DNA of 64,000 nucleotides. It comes from Helicobacter fennelliae (GTDB lineage Bacteria; Campylobacterota; Campylobacteria; Campylobacterales; Helicobacteraceae). A program made the position numbers and the translations under genes. The stretch covers positions 1,488,001-1,552,000 of the forward strand of contig NZ_UGIB01000001.1 in the NCBI RefSeq assembly GCF_900451005.1. The letters are read 5' to 3'. The notes beneath the pieces were generated by a model that made no database searches, was not told the origin of the DNA, and worked only from the letters and a program-made list of their open reading frames with translations. Position 1 is the stretch's first letter, and each line of letters opens with the position of its first letter. Below, piece after piece: positions 10,401 to 18,177 of this stretch.

Positions 10401-10877
10401 CTATGGCTCATCAAAAAGCGATGGCACAAGCCTTATCTTAAAATTCTTTCCAACCAAAGTAATACTCTCCTCATCGCCCATCACCACAAACCCACCGACA
10501 AAATGCTTTGTAAAAATCGTCTCGATATTCATAGCGATTCCATCGCACATTTTTTTACTCAACACCCCGGGCAGTATCGTTATATATTTGCCATTGCCTT
10601 GTATCTCAAAAGAGCTCAAATAGTTATTGCAGCCCACAATCCCAGAGATATTATTTTGCCCAGAGCCACTTTGAGAGAATGTGAGATAGGCGTTTTCTAC
10701 ATCATTTGGAATGACAAATTCATACTCGCCCATTTGCATGGATTCTACTTCCCAGCGACTCTCTGACATCAGAGAATACGCATTAATAGCGACAAGACTT
10801 TGAAATGCAAAGCCAGAATCTAGGCAAAGTGCAAGAGCGATAAGATGAAAGATGAATTTTTGGAAAAAATTTTTCAT
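10401..10877 (-). CDS. Secreted META-domain (HslJ-like) protein
   Basis: A 158-residue exported protein. Residues 1-24 form a signal peptide (FIFHLIALALCLDSGFAFQ). The mature part carries hallmarks of the META domain: an early Trp (SRWEVESM), a FSQSGSG...SGIVGCNNYLSSFEIQG segment with the Gly-Cys-Asn-Tyr motif, a second Cys in SKKMCDG and an acidic EEIFTKHF-like helix. The two cysteines could form a disulfide. Members have been tied to heat-shock-induced or novobiocin-related traits in other bacteria, but the biochemical role is unknown. The next gene upstream runs in the same direction with only 28 bases between. Confidence 0.65.
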   Translation of the reverse strand: MKNFFQKFIFHLIALALCLDSGFAFQSLVAINAYSLMSESRWEVESMQMGEYEFVIPNDVENAYLTFSQSGSGQNNISGIVGCNNYLSSFEIQGNGKYITILPGVLSKKMCDGIAMNIETIFTKHFVGGFVVMGDEESITLVGKNFKIRLVPSLFDEP

Positions 10878-10905
10878 ATTGCTCCTTTATTTTGGTTTTT
10901 ATGAA

Positions 10906-11508
10906 TTAATGCCAGATAAATTTGTGAAAATGCAAAGAATACAAACTAAAAGTAGCGATATACAGACAAATACTAAAGATAAAATTGCGATATACAAGAG
11001 GCGGAATCTTTTGCTTTTTGCGCCAAAAATACAATAAATCAAATGCGCTAAAGAGCAAAAACGCCCATACAATTTGCTTGGCATAATAAGCAAAAACCAT
11101 AAAGTAATGTTTGTCTTTGATAAACATTGCCACTTCTAAGAAGTTTGAAAAAAAGTTTGGCAAAGTATCATTTAGCAAAAAGCTTGGATACGCACAGAGC
11201 AAAAACAAAACAAATAGCACGATGTATTCACGCAAGATAGCAAATCTCAAACATCCACAAAAAAGCAGCACAATAAAGCCCAAAAAATTAGTCGAAAAAA
11301 AGTATAAAAACCACAATAACGGAAAAAATGGCAAGAGCAAATACGCATAAAGTGGCGACTGGGCATTTGCTAGATTCTCCAAGACTTGAGGCAAAAGCAC
11401 GATAAATGCGATTATATAGCTTAAGATTACAAAAAAAAATTTTGCGCTTTGGTTGGTTGCGGTGGCTTTGGTGATAAAGTGCTTAAGTGAGAGAAAAAAC
11501 AATTTCAT
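10906..11508 (-). CDS. Unrecognised integral membrane protein
   Basis: A 200-residue, very hydrophobic protein with about five or six predicted membrane helices (for example FFFVILSYIIAFIVLLPQVL, YAYLLLPFFPLLWFLYFF, LGFIVLLFCGCLRFAIL and YIVLFVLFLLCAYPSFL). Family not recognised. An AGGAGCA ribosome site precedes the ATG. It is probably co-transcribed with the META-domain gene downstream. Phe, Leu and Tyr richness and the lack of charged motifs give no hint of a substrate. Confidence 0.6.
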   Translation of the reverse strand: MKLFFLSLKHFITKATATNQSAKFFFVILSYIIAFIVLLPQVLENLANAQSPLYAYLLLPFFPLLWFLYFFSTNFLGFIVLLFCGCLRFAILREYIVLFVLFLLCAYPSFLLNDTLPNFFSNFLEVAMFIKDKHYFMVFAYYAKQIVWAFLLFSAFDLLYFWRKKQKIPPLVYRNFIFSICLYIATFSLYSLHFHKFIWH

Positions 11509-11596
11509 AAATGCTCCTTTAGGGGTGAGTAAGCAAAATGGATTCCTATATTATTGTTTTGATATAGAATTTAGATTCTAAAAGTGGATTCTTATG

Positions 11597-11629
11597 GATT
11601 GCCACAGCCCTAAAGGGCTTCGCAATGAC
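11597..11629 (+). repeat. GATTGCCAC palindromic repeat (D2)
   Basis: GATTGCCAC, then AGCCCTAAAGGGCTT (a self-complementary hairpin), then CGCAATGAC. Confidence 0.8.
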
Positions 11630-11682
11630 AACAAAAACGACAGATTTTACTAGAATCTATGCAAACACAATAGCACATTAAA

Positions 11683-11805
11683 AAATCCTCTATTTTTAGG
11701 CAGATTTTAGGGTTGTGTAGAAATTTTTAGACAAGATAGAACATAGAAGTTCATCGCAGGCTAAAAATTTCAAACTCCCTGAAATATGCAAAAAAGAGAG
11801 GATTT
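11683..11805 (+). repeat. Family A terminal-inverted-repeat element, copy A2
   Basis: Bounded by AAATCCTCTATTTTTAGGCA on the left and GCAAAAAAGAGAGGATTT on the right, which are inverted matches. The shorter interior lacks part of the middle present in A1. The left flank reads ATCTATGCAAACACAATAGC. Confidence 0.8.
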
Positions 11806-11915
11806 AGAATCTATGAAAATAGATTCTGGATTCTAGCATCTTGTTATTTTGAGCTAGTGTAGCAAGAAAAATCCCAAAAAAGAAAAAACCGCCAAAATAT
11901 TTTAAATTATCCAAA

Positions 11916-12455
11916 CTATCCAAGCATTGTGCCATTGCTAAGATAATTCACCATTTGGAGTTTGTGTATAAGCTGGGCGATGAGATCGTGCATTTCATAG
12001 CTTAGATTCTGGTTTTTTAGCACAGCATTAAAGTTTTGAAAACTTATGTCGGGAGCCTTTTTGGCGAGAAAATCAACTGCTAGCATATCATCTTTATTGA
12101 GGATACCATTGATGTTGAGTTGTTGTGCCATCGCTTTGAAGGCATTGACATCTGCCATTCCGTTGGTTACATAGTCTTTGGCTTTGAGCGCGGCGTCAAA
12201 TTCTTTTGAAAGCGATAGAGAATCATTGATTGGCTTTGGGTTGGTGGAGAGATTTGTGATTGTATTTTGGCTATTTGTATCTATTTGATTGAGTGGATTG
12301 AGTGGATTGAGCGCATTTATAGCATTTGAATGAGCGATTTCTTGGGCTTTATTTTCTTGATTGTTTTTATTTTCTTTGGTATGGGTTGTGTCATAGCGAT
12401 TGGTAAATAGCTCGCTCAATGCTTTCATATTTTCTGTTTTGCTATCGATTTTCAT
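11916..12455 (-). CDS. Hypothetical protein with disordered N-terminus
   Basis: A 179-residue soluble protein of unknown function. The first 75 residues are low-complexity and Asn/Thr rich (NALNPLNPLNQ repeat near 45-56). The C-terminal 100 residues look folded and helical (AFKAMAQQLNINGILNKDDMLAVDFLAKKAP, then LIHKLQMVNYL). There is no signal peptide or membrane helix. It stands alone between a repeat island and azlD. The ordered C-terminus is reminiscent of small flagellar or cytoplasmic helper proteins of this group, but I do not recognise the family. Confidence 0.6.
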   Translation of the reverse strand: MKIDSKTENMKALSELFTNRYDTTHTKENKNNQENKAQEIAHSNAINALNPLNPLNQIDTNSQNTITNLSTNPKPINDSLSLSKEFDAALKAKDYVTNGMADVNAFKAMAQQLNINGILNKDDMLAVDFLAKKAPDISFQNFNAVLKNQNLSYEMHDLIAQLIHKLQMVNYLSNGTMLG

Positions 12456-12726
12456 ATATTATCCTTTATGTCTGCTTTGCTTGTATCGTATTGTTTTGTT
12501 TATCTGCAAAACTTGATAAATCCTAAGCAAAAAATATTCCTTAAATTATTTTATTACTATTTTTGCAAGCACGATAATAGCAAGACAATATGATAGATAG
12601 TTATGGTAGGATAAACGATTTAAGCACGCGCGCCACAATTCTTGCTATCACATACATCTTTGAAGTGTTTAATGGATTTGTTTGATAATTTGCTTAATAA
12701 GTTTGCGAAAATCTGAATCTATCACG

Positions 12727-13059
12727 CTAGATAACATGCGATAAAATATGACTTTGAACCAAAAACATATACCCCAATGTCCCACCAATCACAGCCAAAA
12801 CCCCAAATCTCGTAAAAATATACAGCAATGCAGTGATGATGACACCTAGAATTTCATTGAGCCCAAATGGAGCATGCTCTAAATCCATATCTTTGAGGCA
12901 ATACACAATCAACATTCCAATAAGGGCTGGTGGTAGGATTTTGCCTAATTGAAGGAGGGATTGCGGAATCTTGTCTTGAGAAAAAATCCAAAAAGGCAAA
13001 AATCGTGTAAGCACAGTCGCTACAATCACCACGATAACGATCAAAAAACTATCTAACAT
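12727..13059 (-). CDS. azlD: AzlD-family branched-chain amino acid transport protein
   Basis: A 110-residue membrane protein with four helices and the AzlD signatures FLPFWIF near the N-terminus and a KILPPALIGMLIVYCL helix. AzlD normally works with the larger AzlC in exporting branched-chain amino acids or analogues. No azlC is present on either side: upstream are about 145 non-coding bases and then dps on the other strand. Either azlC lies elsewhere or this is an orphan. Confidence 0.85.
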   Translation of the reverse strand: MLDSFLIVIVVIVATVLTRFLPFWIFSQDKIPQSLLQLGKILPPALIGMLIVYCLKDMDLEHAPFGLNEILGVIITALLYIFTRFGVLAVIGGTLGYMFLVQSHILSHVI

Positions 13060-13115
13060 ATAAAACCTTTAAATCTCTCGCATAAGCCTTAGAGATGAAT
13101 TATTTTGCATAAATA

Positions 13116-13140
13116 AAAAATATTAATCTACAATATTTTT
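13116..13140. promoter_or_regulatory. Inverted repeat in the azlD-dps divergent region, possible operator
   Basis: AAAAATATT and AATATTTTT are perfect 9-base inverted arms around AATCTAC, about 65 bases upstream of dps. Fur and PerR sites in this group are AT-rich dyads of this kind, but the match to a defined box is weak. Confidence 0.4.
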
Positions 13141-13204
13141 ACTTAAATAATTTACTTTTTAAGGCTAAGATAGCACATACTACCAAAGAAAAGGAGACAA
13201 ATAA

Positions 13205-13642
13205 ATGAAAAAAACAATCGGTGGTTTAAAAAAATTACAAGCAGATAGTATTGTGCTTTATATGAAAGTGCATAATTACCACTGGAATGTAAAAGGTGCG
13301 GATTTCCCGCAAGCACACAAGGCATTAGAAGGAATCTATGAGGATTTTGCCGATATGTTTGATGATTTGGCAGAGCGAATCGTCCAACTTGGTGAAGTGC
13401 CTGTGGTTACGCTTTCTGAAGCACTCAAAACAAGCAAAATCAAAGAAGAGACAAAAACTTCATTTTCTTCAAAAGAAGTGCTTAAAGAAGTGCTTAAAAT
13501 CTATCAACATTTGCAAGAAAGCTTTATAGATCTAGCCAAATCAGCAGACAAAGATGATGATAGAGTTACAGCTGCATATTGCGATGAGCAATTAGCAAAA
13601 CTTGAAAAATCTATTTGGATGATCAAAGTCCAGCTTGCTTAA
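13205..13642 (+). CDS. dps: Dps/NapA ferritin-like DNA-protecting protein
   Basis: A 145-residue Dps family protein (neutrophil-activating protein NapA in H. pylori). Twelve copies assemble into a shell that oxidises and stores iron and protects the cell from peroxide. The ferroxidase residues are visible: His in HNYHWNVKG (about 21-29), His in FPQAHKALE and the D/E pair in [15 protein letters not shown] (about 48-62). An AAAGGAG ribosome site precedes the ATG. It sits next to the HP0242/HP0241 homologues as in H. pylori, except that hisD is interposed. An intrinsic terminator overlaps its stop codon. Confidence 0.95.
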   Translation: MKKTIGGLKKLQADSIVLYMKVHNYHWNVKGADFPQAHKALEGIYEDFADMFDDLAERIVQLGEVPVVTLSEALKTSKIKEETKTSFSSKEVLKEVLKIYQHLQESFIDLAKSADKDDDRVTAAYCDEQLAKLEKSIWMIKVQLA

Positions 13643-13659
13643 AAGCTGGAGCTGTTTTT
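13629..13659 (+). terminator. Intrinsic terminator of dps
   Basis: TCCAGCTT, loop GCTTAA, AAGCTGGA, followed by GCTGTTTTT. The left arm lies in the last codons and the loop contains the stop codon. Confidence 0.75.
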
Positions 13660-13762
13660 ACTTCTATATTTTTATTTTCCGATTCGCATTTTTTGTTATA
13701 TAATACAAATATTATTCCACGATTTATTTAAGAATGAAGTTTGCATGGGAGGCATAAGGCTA

Positions 13763-15064
13763 ATGATAAAGATTCTAAACACCCAATCTCGCGACTTTGA
13801 TACATTATTTGAGCAAATATTGCTTCGAGGAAAGCAAGATATTGAGGGCGTTACACACAAAGCAAGTCAAATCCTACAAGAAGTCGCAAACCATAAGCAA
13901 AGCGCGATTTTGGAGCAAGTGCGGTTATTTGATGAGTGGAATCCAAAAACAATCAATGATCTATTTATCACACCACAAGAATGCCAAAAAGCCTATCAAG
14001 CACTTGATAAAGATCAAGCCAAAGCCCTTCATATCGCGTATGAGAGAATCTACTCATTTCACCAAAAGCAAAAGCAACAAACTTGGCTTGACATCGAAGA
14101 TAATGGTAGTATTTTGGGGCAGAGGTGGAGTCCAATTGAGCGCGTGGGGCTTTATATTCCCGGTGGCAAAGCAGCCTATCCTAGCTCTCTTCTTATGAAT
14201 GCGATTCCTGCTATCGTGGCTGGATCACAAAGTATTGTTGTTTGCACGCCTACACCCAAAAATCAAACAAATCATCTCTTGCTTGCAGCATTACACATCT
14301 GCGGAATCAAAGAAATCTACAAAGTCGGTGGCGCAAGTGCGATTGGCTTAATGGCGTATGGTATTGAAAACATCAAAAAAGTGGATTTTATCAGCGGACC
14401 AGGCAATATTTTTGTAGCCACCGCCAAAAAAATCGTGTTTGGAGAAGTTGGTATCGATATGATCGCAGGACCTAGTGAGATCGCTATAATCGCCGATGAT
14501 AAGGCTAATGTCGAGTATTTGGCATATGATCTGCTCTCTCAAGCCGAACACGATGAAATGGCAAGCTCATTTCTCTTTACTACTTCTTGTGAGAAAGCCA
14601 AGCAGGTCGCCCAAACAATAGACAAAATCCTTCCTACTTTGCCAAAAGAAAGAATCGCCTCACAAAGCATCAACAATCGAGGGGCAATCATTGTATGCGA
14701 TACTTTAGATGAGGCTATTCATCTTTCAAATCAGCTTGCTCCTGAGCATTTAGAGATTCTAACTGAACGTCCATTTGAAGTAATGCCAAAAATCAAGCAC
14801 GCAGGGGCTATTTTTTTAGGTGAAAATACGCCAGAACCTATTGGAGATTACCTTGCAGGACCAAATCATACACTTCCGACAGGAGGAAGTGCGCGGTTTT
14901 TCTCACCACTTGGGGTTGAAAACTTTATGAAACGTTCATCTATTATTAGTTTTTCAAAGCAAGCTATCCAATCTCTTGGTAAAGACTGCTCTTTGCTCGC
15001 GCATTTGGAGAATCTTGATGCGCATAAGCAGGCAGTTTTGGCAAGACTTGATACAAAGCAATGA
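13763..15064 (+). CDS. hisD: Histidinol dehydrogenase
   Basis: A 433-residue zinc enzyme that oxidises L-histidinol in two steps to histidine with NAD, the last step of histidine synthesis. The ATG at 13763 is preferred because GGGAGG lies ten bases upstream; an in-frame ATG six codons earlier is part of that ribosome site. Signatures seen are WSPIERVGLYIPGGKAAYPSS, the Gln-His metal and catalytic region SQAEHDEMASS, APEHLEI and GPNHTLPTGGSARF. No other his gene is in the window. It interrupts the dps-DUF2018 order found in H. pylori, a species that lacks histidine synthesis. Confidence 0.95.
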   Translation: MIKILNTQSRDFDTLFEQILLRGKQDIEGVTHKASQILQEVANHKQSAILEQVRLFDEWNPKTINDLFITPQECQKAYQALDKDQAKALHIAYERIYSFHQKQKQQTWLDIEDNGSILGQRWSPIERVGLYIPGGKAAYPSSLLMNAIPAIVAGSQSIVVCTPTPKNQTNHLLLAALHICGIKEIYKVGGASAIGLMAYGIENIKKVDFISGPGNIFVATAKKIVFGEVGIDMIAGPSEIAIIADDKANVEYLAYDLLSQAEHDEMASSFLFTTSCEKAKQVAQTIDKILPTLPKERIASQSINNRGAIIVCDTLDEAIHLSNQLAPEHLEILTERPFEVMPKIKHAGAIFLGENTPEPIGDYLAGPNHTLPTGGSARFFSPLGVENFMKRSSIISFSKQAIQSLGKDCSLLAHLENLDAHKQAVLARLDTKQ

Positions 15065-15089
15065 AACAAACAAAAACCAAAGGATATGT

Positions 15090-15353
15090 ATGTGGGAAGA
15101 TTTTAATAATTTAGAAGTATTGCAAGGCGATCCTATCCAAAAATGGAGCGAAATTATGCTTAATGCCTCACCAACGCTTGTTACACAAGAGCTTGAGCGA
15201 TTGCTTGAGCTCTTGGCGACTTTTGAGGTGGCGTTTGAAGAAAGCGGAAATGATTTGCGTAAATTTACCCACACGCACAAAGAGCAAATACAAGCGCAAA
15301 TGCAAAATATCGCTATTGAATCTATGGCAAAAATTTTGAGCGAAAATGAATAG
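15090..15353 (+). CDS. DUF2018 family small helical protein (HP0242-like)
   Basis: An 87-residue protein starting at the ATG 4 bases after an earlier out-of-frame ATG, with AAAGGA upstream. It matches the H. pylori HP0242 protein as I remember it (LEVLQGDPIQKW, ELERLLELLA and IAIESMAKILSENE all align). HP0242 forms an intertwined helical dimer that was used as the starting point for an engineered knotted protein. Its cellular role is unknown. It is followed, as in H. pylori, by the HP0241 and prenyl synthase homologues. Confidence 0.85.
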   Translation: MWEDFNNLEVLQGDPIQKWSEIMLNASPTLVTQELERLLELLATFEVAFEESGNDLRKFTHTHKEQIQAQMQNIAIESMAKILSENE

Positions 15354-15419
15354 AGTTGCAAATCATTACACAGGCAATTTTGTGGCAGATAATTTTTCTG
15401 GCATTTGGTGGGTAATTTT

Positions 15420-15815
15420 ATGAGTATGGGACGATTTTTTATCTGTATTTGTATCATTTGCTCGTTTTTGTCTGCGGCAAAGCCTACATGGGATTTCACG
15501 CAATCTCTCACACTCAAAAAAGATGAAGTTTATACGACAACTTTTTCCATAGCTGGAATGCCAAAAGAGCTTAGATTCTATTGGACTTTGTATAAAAATT
15601 ATGGGCTTGTTATTAATCTCAATTACGATAAATTTCCATATCAATTTATCCTTTATACAGATTATAAAAGAAAAAGCTTCAAGATTCCGCTCTCACAAGG
15701 CAACGACAGAGATAAAGATGCGTATTTGCTTATTAGCTTTGAGCATTATGATGAAAAGGCAAAAACAGCGACATTGTGGCTTGGAATGATGATGCCAAAG
15801 CAGCTCTCAAGCTAG
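15420..15815 (+). CDS. Exported HP0241-like protein
   Basis: A 131-residue protein with an N-terminal signal peptide (FFICICIICSFLSAA, cleavage near residue 20). The start is the ATG seven bases after GGTGGG; a TTG five codons earlier is possible. The mature part is beta-rich with many Tyr and Lys residues (LRFYWTLYKNYGLVINLNYD). No family domain was recognised. Position and size match HP0241 in the conserved block. It is probably periplasmic. Confidence 0.65.
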   Translation: MSMGRFFICICIICSFLSAAKPTWDFTQSLTLKKDEVYTTTFSIAGMPKELRFYWTLYKNYGLVINLNYDKFPYQFILYTDYKRKSFKIPLSQGNDRDKDAYLLISFEHYDEKAKTATLWLGMMMPKQLSS

Positions 15816-15916
15816 CAGGCATAATAAGCAAGATGAAAAATGAGGGAATCAAGCTAGAGATGAGTTAGAAAATGAGTCAAAAAAGCAAAAGATAAGGCAA
15901 ACAAGAAGGATAAAAT

Positions 15917-16828
15917 ATGCTAGAAAAAGTCAAAAATCGTTGTGATAAATGGATAGCGCAATTACAAAATCCACACATTAGCACAATGTATAATGCAATC
16001 GCTTCGGGCAAAATGTTGCGTTCCAAGCTTATTCTTGCGATTATTCCACCAGAATCTAACCCACACAAACACGATCAAATCATTGATTTGTGCGCTATTA
16101 TCGAGCTTATACAATGCGCTTCATTGCTTCATGATGATGTGATTGATGATGCTTTGGTGCGTAGAGGCAATGAAAGTATCAACGCATCATTTGGTAATAA
16201 AAATGCCATTATGCTTGGCGATGTGCTGTATTCAAGCGCGTATGCTAAATTATGCGAGTTTGATAAACAAATCGCCCAATACATCGCGCAATGTGTCAGC
16301 GATCTTTCAATCGGAGAAGTCAATGATGTCTTTTATGCGCACTCTTTTCAATCGGATTTGGAGATTTATTATCAGATTCTAGAGCAAAAAACAGCCGCGC
16401 TCATCAAAGCCTGCACCAAATCCGCCGCCATTCTAGCCAATCTCAATCACGCGCAATATGAAGAATATGGCAAGAATCTAGGCATAGGATTTCAAATCAT
16501 TGATGATATACTTGACATCACGCAAGATTCCCAGACTTTAGGCAAGCCAAATATGAATGATTTGCGCGAGGGCAAAAGCACATTAGCATTTATTTTGCTC
16601 TATCATAAGCTTCCATTAAATCAGCGACAAACTTTTTTAGATGCGTTCAAAAGGGCAGATTCTAGTGATATAGAATGGTTTAGATTCCAGTTTAAGACGC
16701 ACAATATCATACATGAGTCAAAGCAAATCGCCAAAGATTTTATCAACAAAGCAATCAAAGCCATTGAGAATGAAAATAATCCCAGACTTATAGAAGTGGC
16801 GCATTCAATGATTCAAAGGAGTTTTTAA
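15917..16828 (+). CDS. ispB: Polyprenyl diphosphate synthase (octaprenyl-type)
   Basis: A 303-residue trans-prenyltransferase that lengthens allylic diphosphates with isopentenyl diphosphate, most likely making the menaquinone side chain. The first Asp-rich motif is HDDVIDDALVRRG (D73, D74, D77) and the second is QIIDDILDIT (about residues 193-202). The chain-length region is not decisive, so a shorter product is possible. AGAAGGAT precedes the ATG. The stop codon overlaps the hemA start (TAATG). Confidence 0.88.
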   Translation: MLEKVKNRCDKWIAQLQNPHISTMYNAIASGKMLRSKLILAIIPPESNPHKHDQIIDLCAIIELIQCASLLHDDVIDDALVRRGNESINASFGNKNAIMLGDVLYSSAYAKLCEFDKQIAQYIAQCVSDLSIGEVNDVFYAHSFQSDLEIYYQILEQKTAALIKACTKSAAILANLNHAQYEEYGKNLGIGFQIIDDILDITQDSQTLGKPNMNDLREGKSTLAFILLYHKLPLNQRQTFLDAFKRADSSDIEWFRFQFKTHNIIHESKQIAKDFINKAIKAIENENNPRLIEVAHSMIQRSF

Positions 16829-18156
16829 TGGATATACAATATTTAACCTTAAGCTTTTCGCACAAAAGCACGCCAATTTCTGTGCGTGAAAAACTCGCCA
16901 TAGAATCCCAGAATCTAGAATCTTTCTTGCTTCAGCTGAAGCAAGAAATCACTGCTATTGATGAATTGATGTTTATCTCAACTTGCAATCGCGTGGAGTT
17001 CTATATCACGACGCACGCCCCGCAAGAATGTATCGCTGGAATCTTAGATCATCTCTGTATAATACAAAATCTTGAGCTTTCCCAAATAGAAAAATACTAC
17101 CAAATCGCGCTCGGACAAGAAGCCGTGCATTATGTCTTTAACGTGGCAAGTAGTTTGGATAGCGTAGTGATTGGCGAGACGCAAATCACGGGGCAAATTA
17201 AAAACGCCTACAAAATGTGCTTTGATTTAGGCATTTGCGGGCAAAATATCACGCGTCTTATTCATTTTGCCTTCCGCTGTGCTGCACAAGTTCGCAACCA
17301 AACCCAAATCTCTCAAAGCCCATTATCCGTGGCTTCAGTAGCTGTCAAAAAAGCCCTCACTTGCAATGCCAAAAACAAAAATGCCCTTGTGATAGGGCTT
17401 GGAGAAATAGGCAAACTCACATCGCGACATCTTTTAGATTCTGGCTTTAGCATAACGCTTGTAAATCGCAATCCACAAAAAGCGCTTCACTTTGTAGAAG
17501 AGCTCAAACTCAGCAAAAAAGACATCTCAAAAATCACGATCGCGGATTTTACAAAGCTTGCAGAGATTCTCAATGATTTTGACTTTATCTTTAGCTCGAC
17601 TTCATCAAATCTACCAATCATCACGCAAGATATGGTTTGTGCTATGCCATTTGAGCGGTTTTGGTTTGATTTGGCGGTGCCACGAGATATTCAAGAATCT
17701 ATCCACACGCAAAATCTTATGATTTTTTGCGTTGATGATCTAAAAAGTAAAATAGAAGAAAATCTCACGCAAAAAAAGATCCAAGCGCACCTTGCGTATG
17801 CACTCATCGGTCAAGCGACACAAGATTTTTTTGTATGGCTACAAAATCTCAATGTCCAGCCCATTATCAAAACAATGCGCCAAAACGCCAAAAATGCTTG
17901 CTTGCAAGAGCTTAATCGCGCCATAAAAAAGGGCTATCTGCCAAAAGAATGGGAAGAAGAGGTCAAAATTATTTTGCATAATGCGTTTAATGTGTTTTTG
18001 CATAATCCAACCCTAAATCTCAAAAATATCACCAACAAACAAGAAGGCGATAGTATCATCGAAGCGATTAAGGTTATTTTTGGAGAAGAGCAAGAAGAGG
18101 AGGCAAAATTTTTGGATTATTATAAATGCGAATATAAAACACCCCTAAAATCCTAA
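16828..18156 (+). CDS. hemA: Glutamyl-tRNA reductase
   Basis: A 442-residue enzyme that reduces glutamyl-tRNA to glutamate-1-semialdehyde with NADPH, the entry step of tetrapyrrole synthesis by the C5 route. The catalytic Cys is C53 in STCNRVEF. The SLDSVVIGETQITGQ segment (about 110-125) and the nucleotide-binding ALVIGLGEIGK (about 189-199) are typical. The C-terminal dimerisation helix region is present. It overlaps the prenyl synthase stop codon and is followed by proS after 21 bases. Confidence 0.96.
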   Translation: MDIQYLTLSFSHKSTPISVREKLAIESQNLESFLLQLKQEITAIDELMFISTCNRVEFYITTHAPQECIAGILDHLCIIQNLELSQIEKYYQIALGQEAVHYVFNVASSLDSVVIGETQITGQIKNAYKMCFDLGICGQNITRLIHFAFRCAAQVRNQTQISQSPLSVASVAVKKALTCNAKNKNALVIGLGEIGKLTSRHLLDSGFSITLVNRNPQKALHFVEELKLSKKDISKITIADFTKLAEILNDFDFIFSSTSSNLPIITQDMVCAMPFERFWFDLAVPRDIQESIHTQNLMIFCVDDLKSKIEENLTQKKIQAHLAYALIGQATQDFFVWLQNLNVQPIIKTMRQNAKNACLQELNRAIKKGYLPKEWEEEVKIILHNAFNVFLHNPTLNLKNITNKQEGDSIIEAIKVIFGEEQEEEAKFLDYYKCEYKTPLKS

Positions 18157-18177
18157 GCAAAATCCTAAGGAGCAATA

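Larger units (their letters stand above)
11509..11915. other. Gene-free repeat island 2
   Basis: About 400 bases holding one GATTGCCAC palindrome and one family A element in the same order and orientation as island 1. No gene was seen. Confidence 0.85.
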
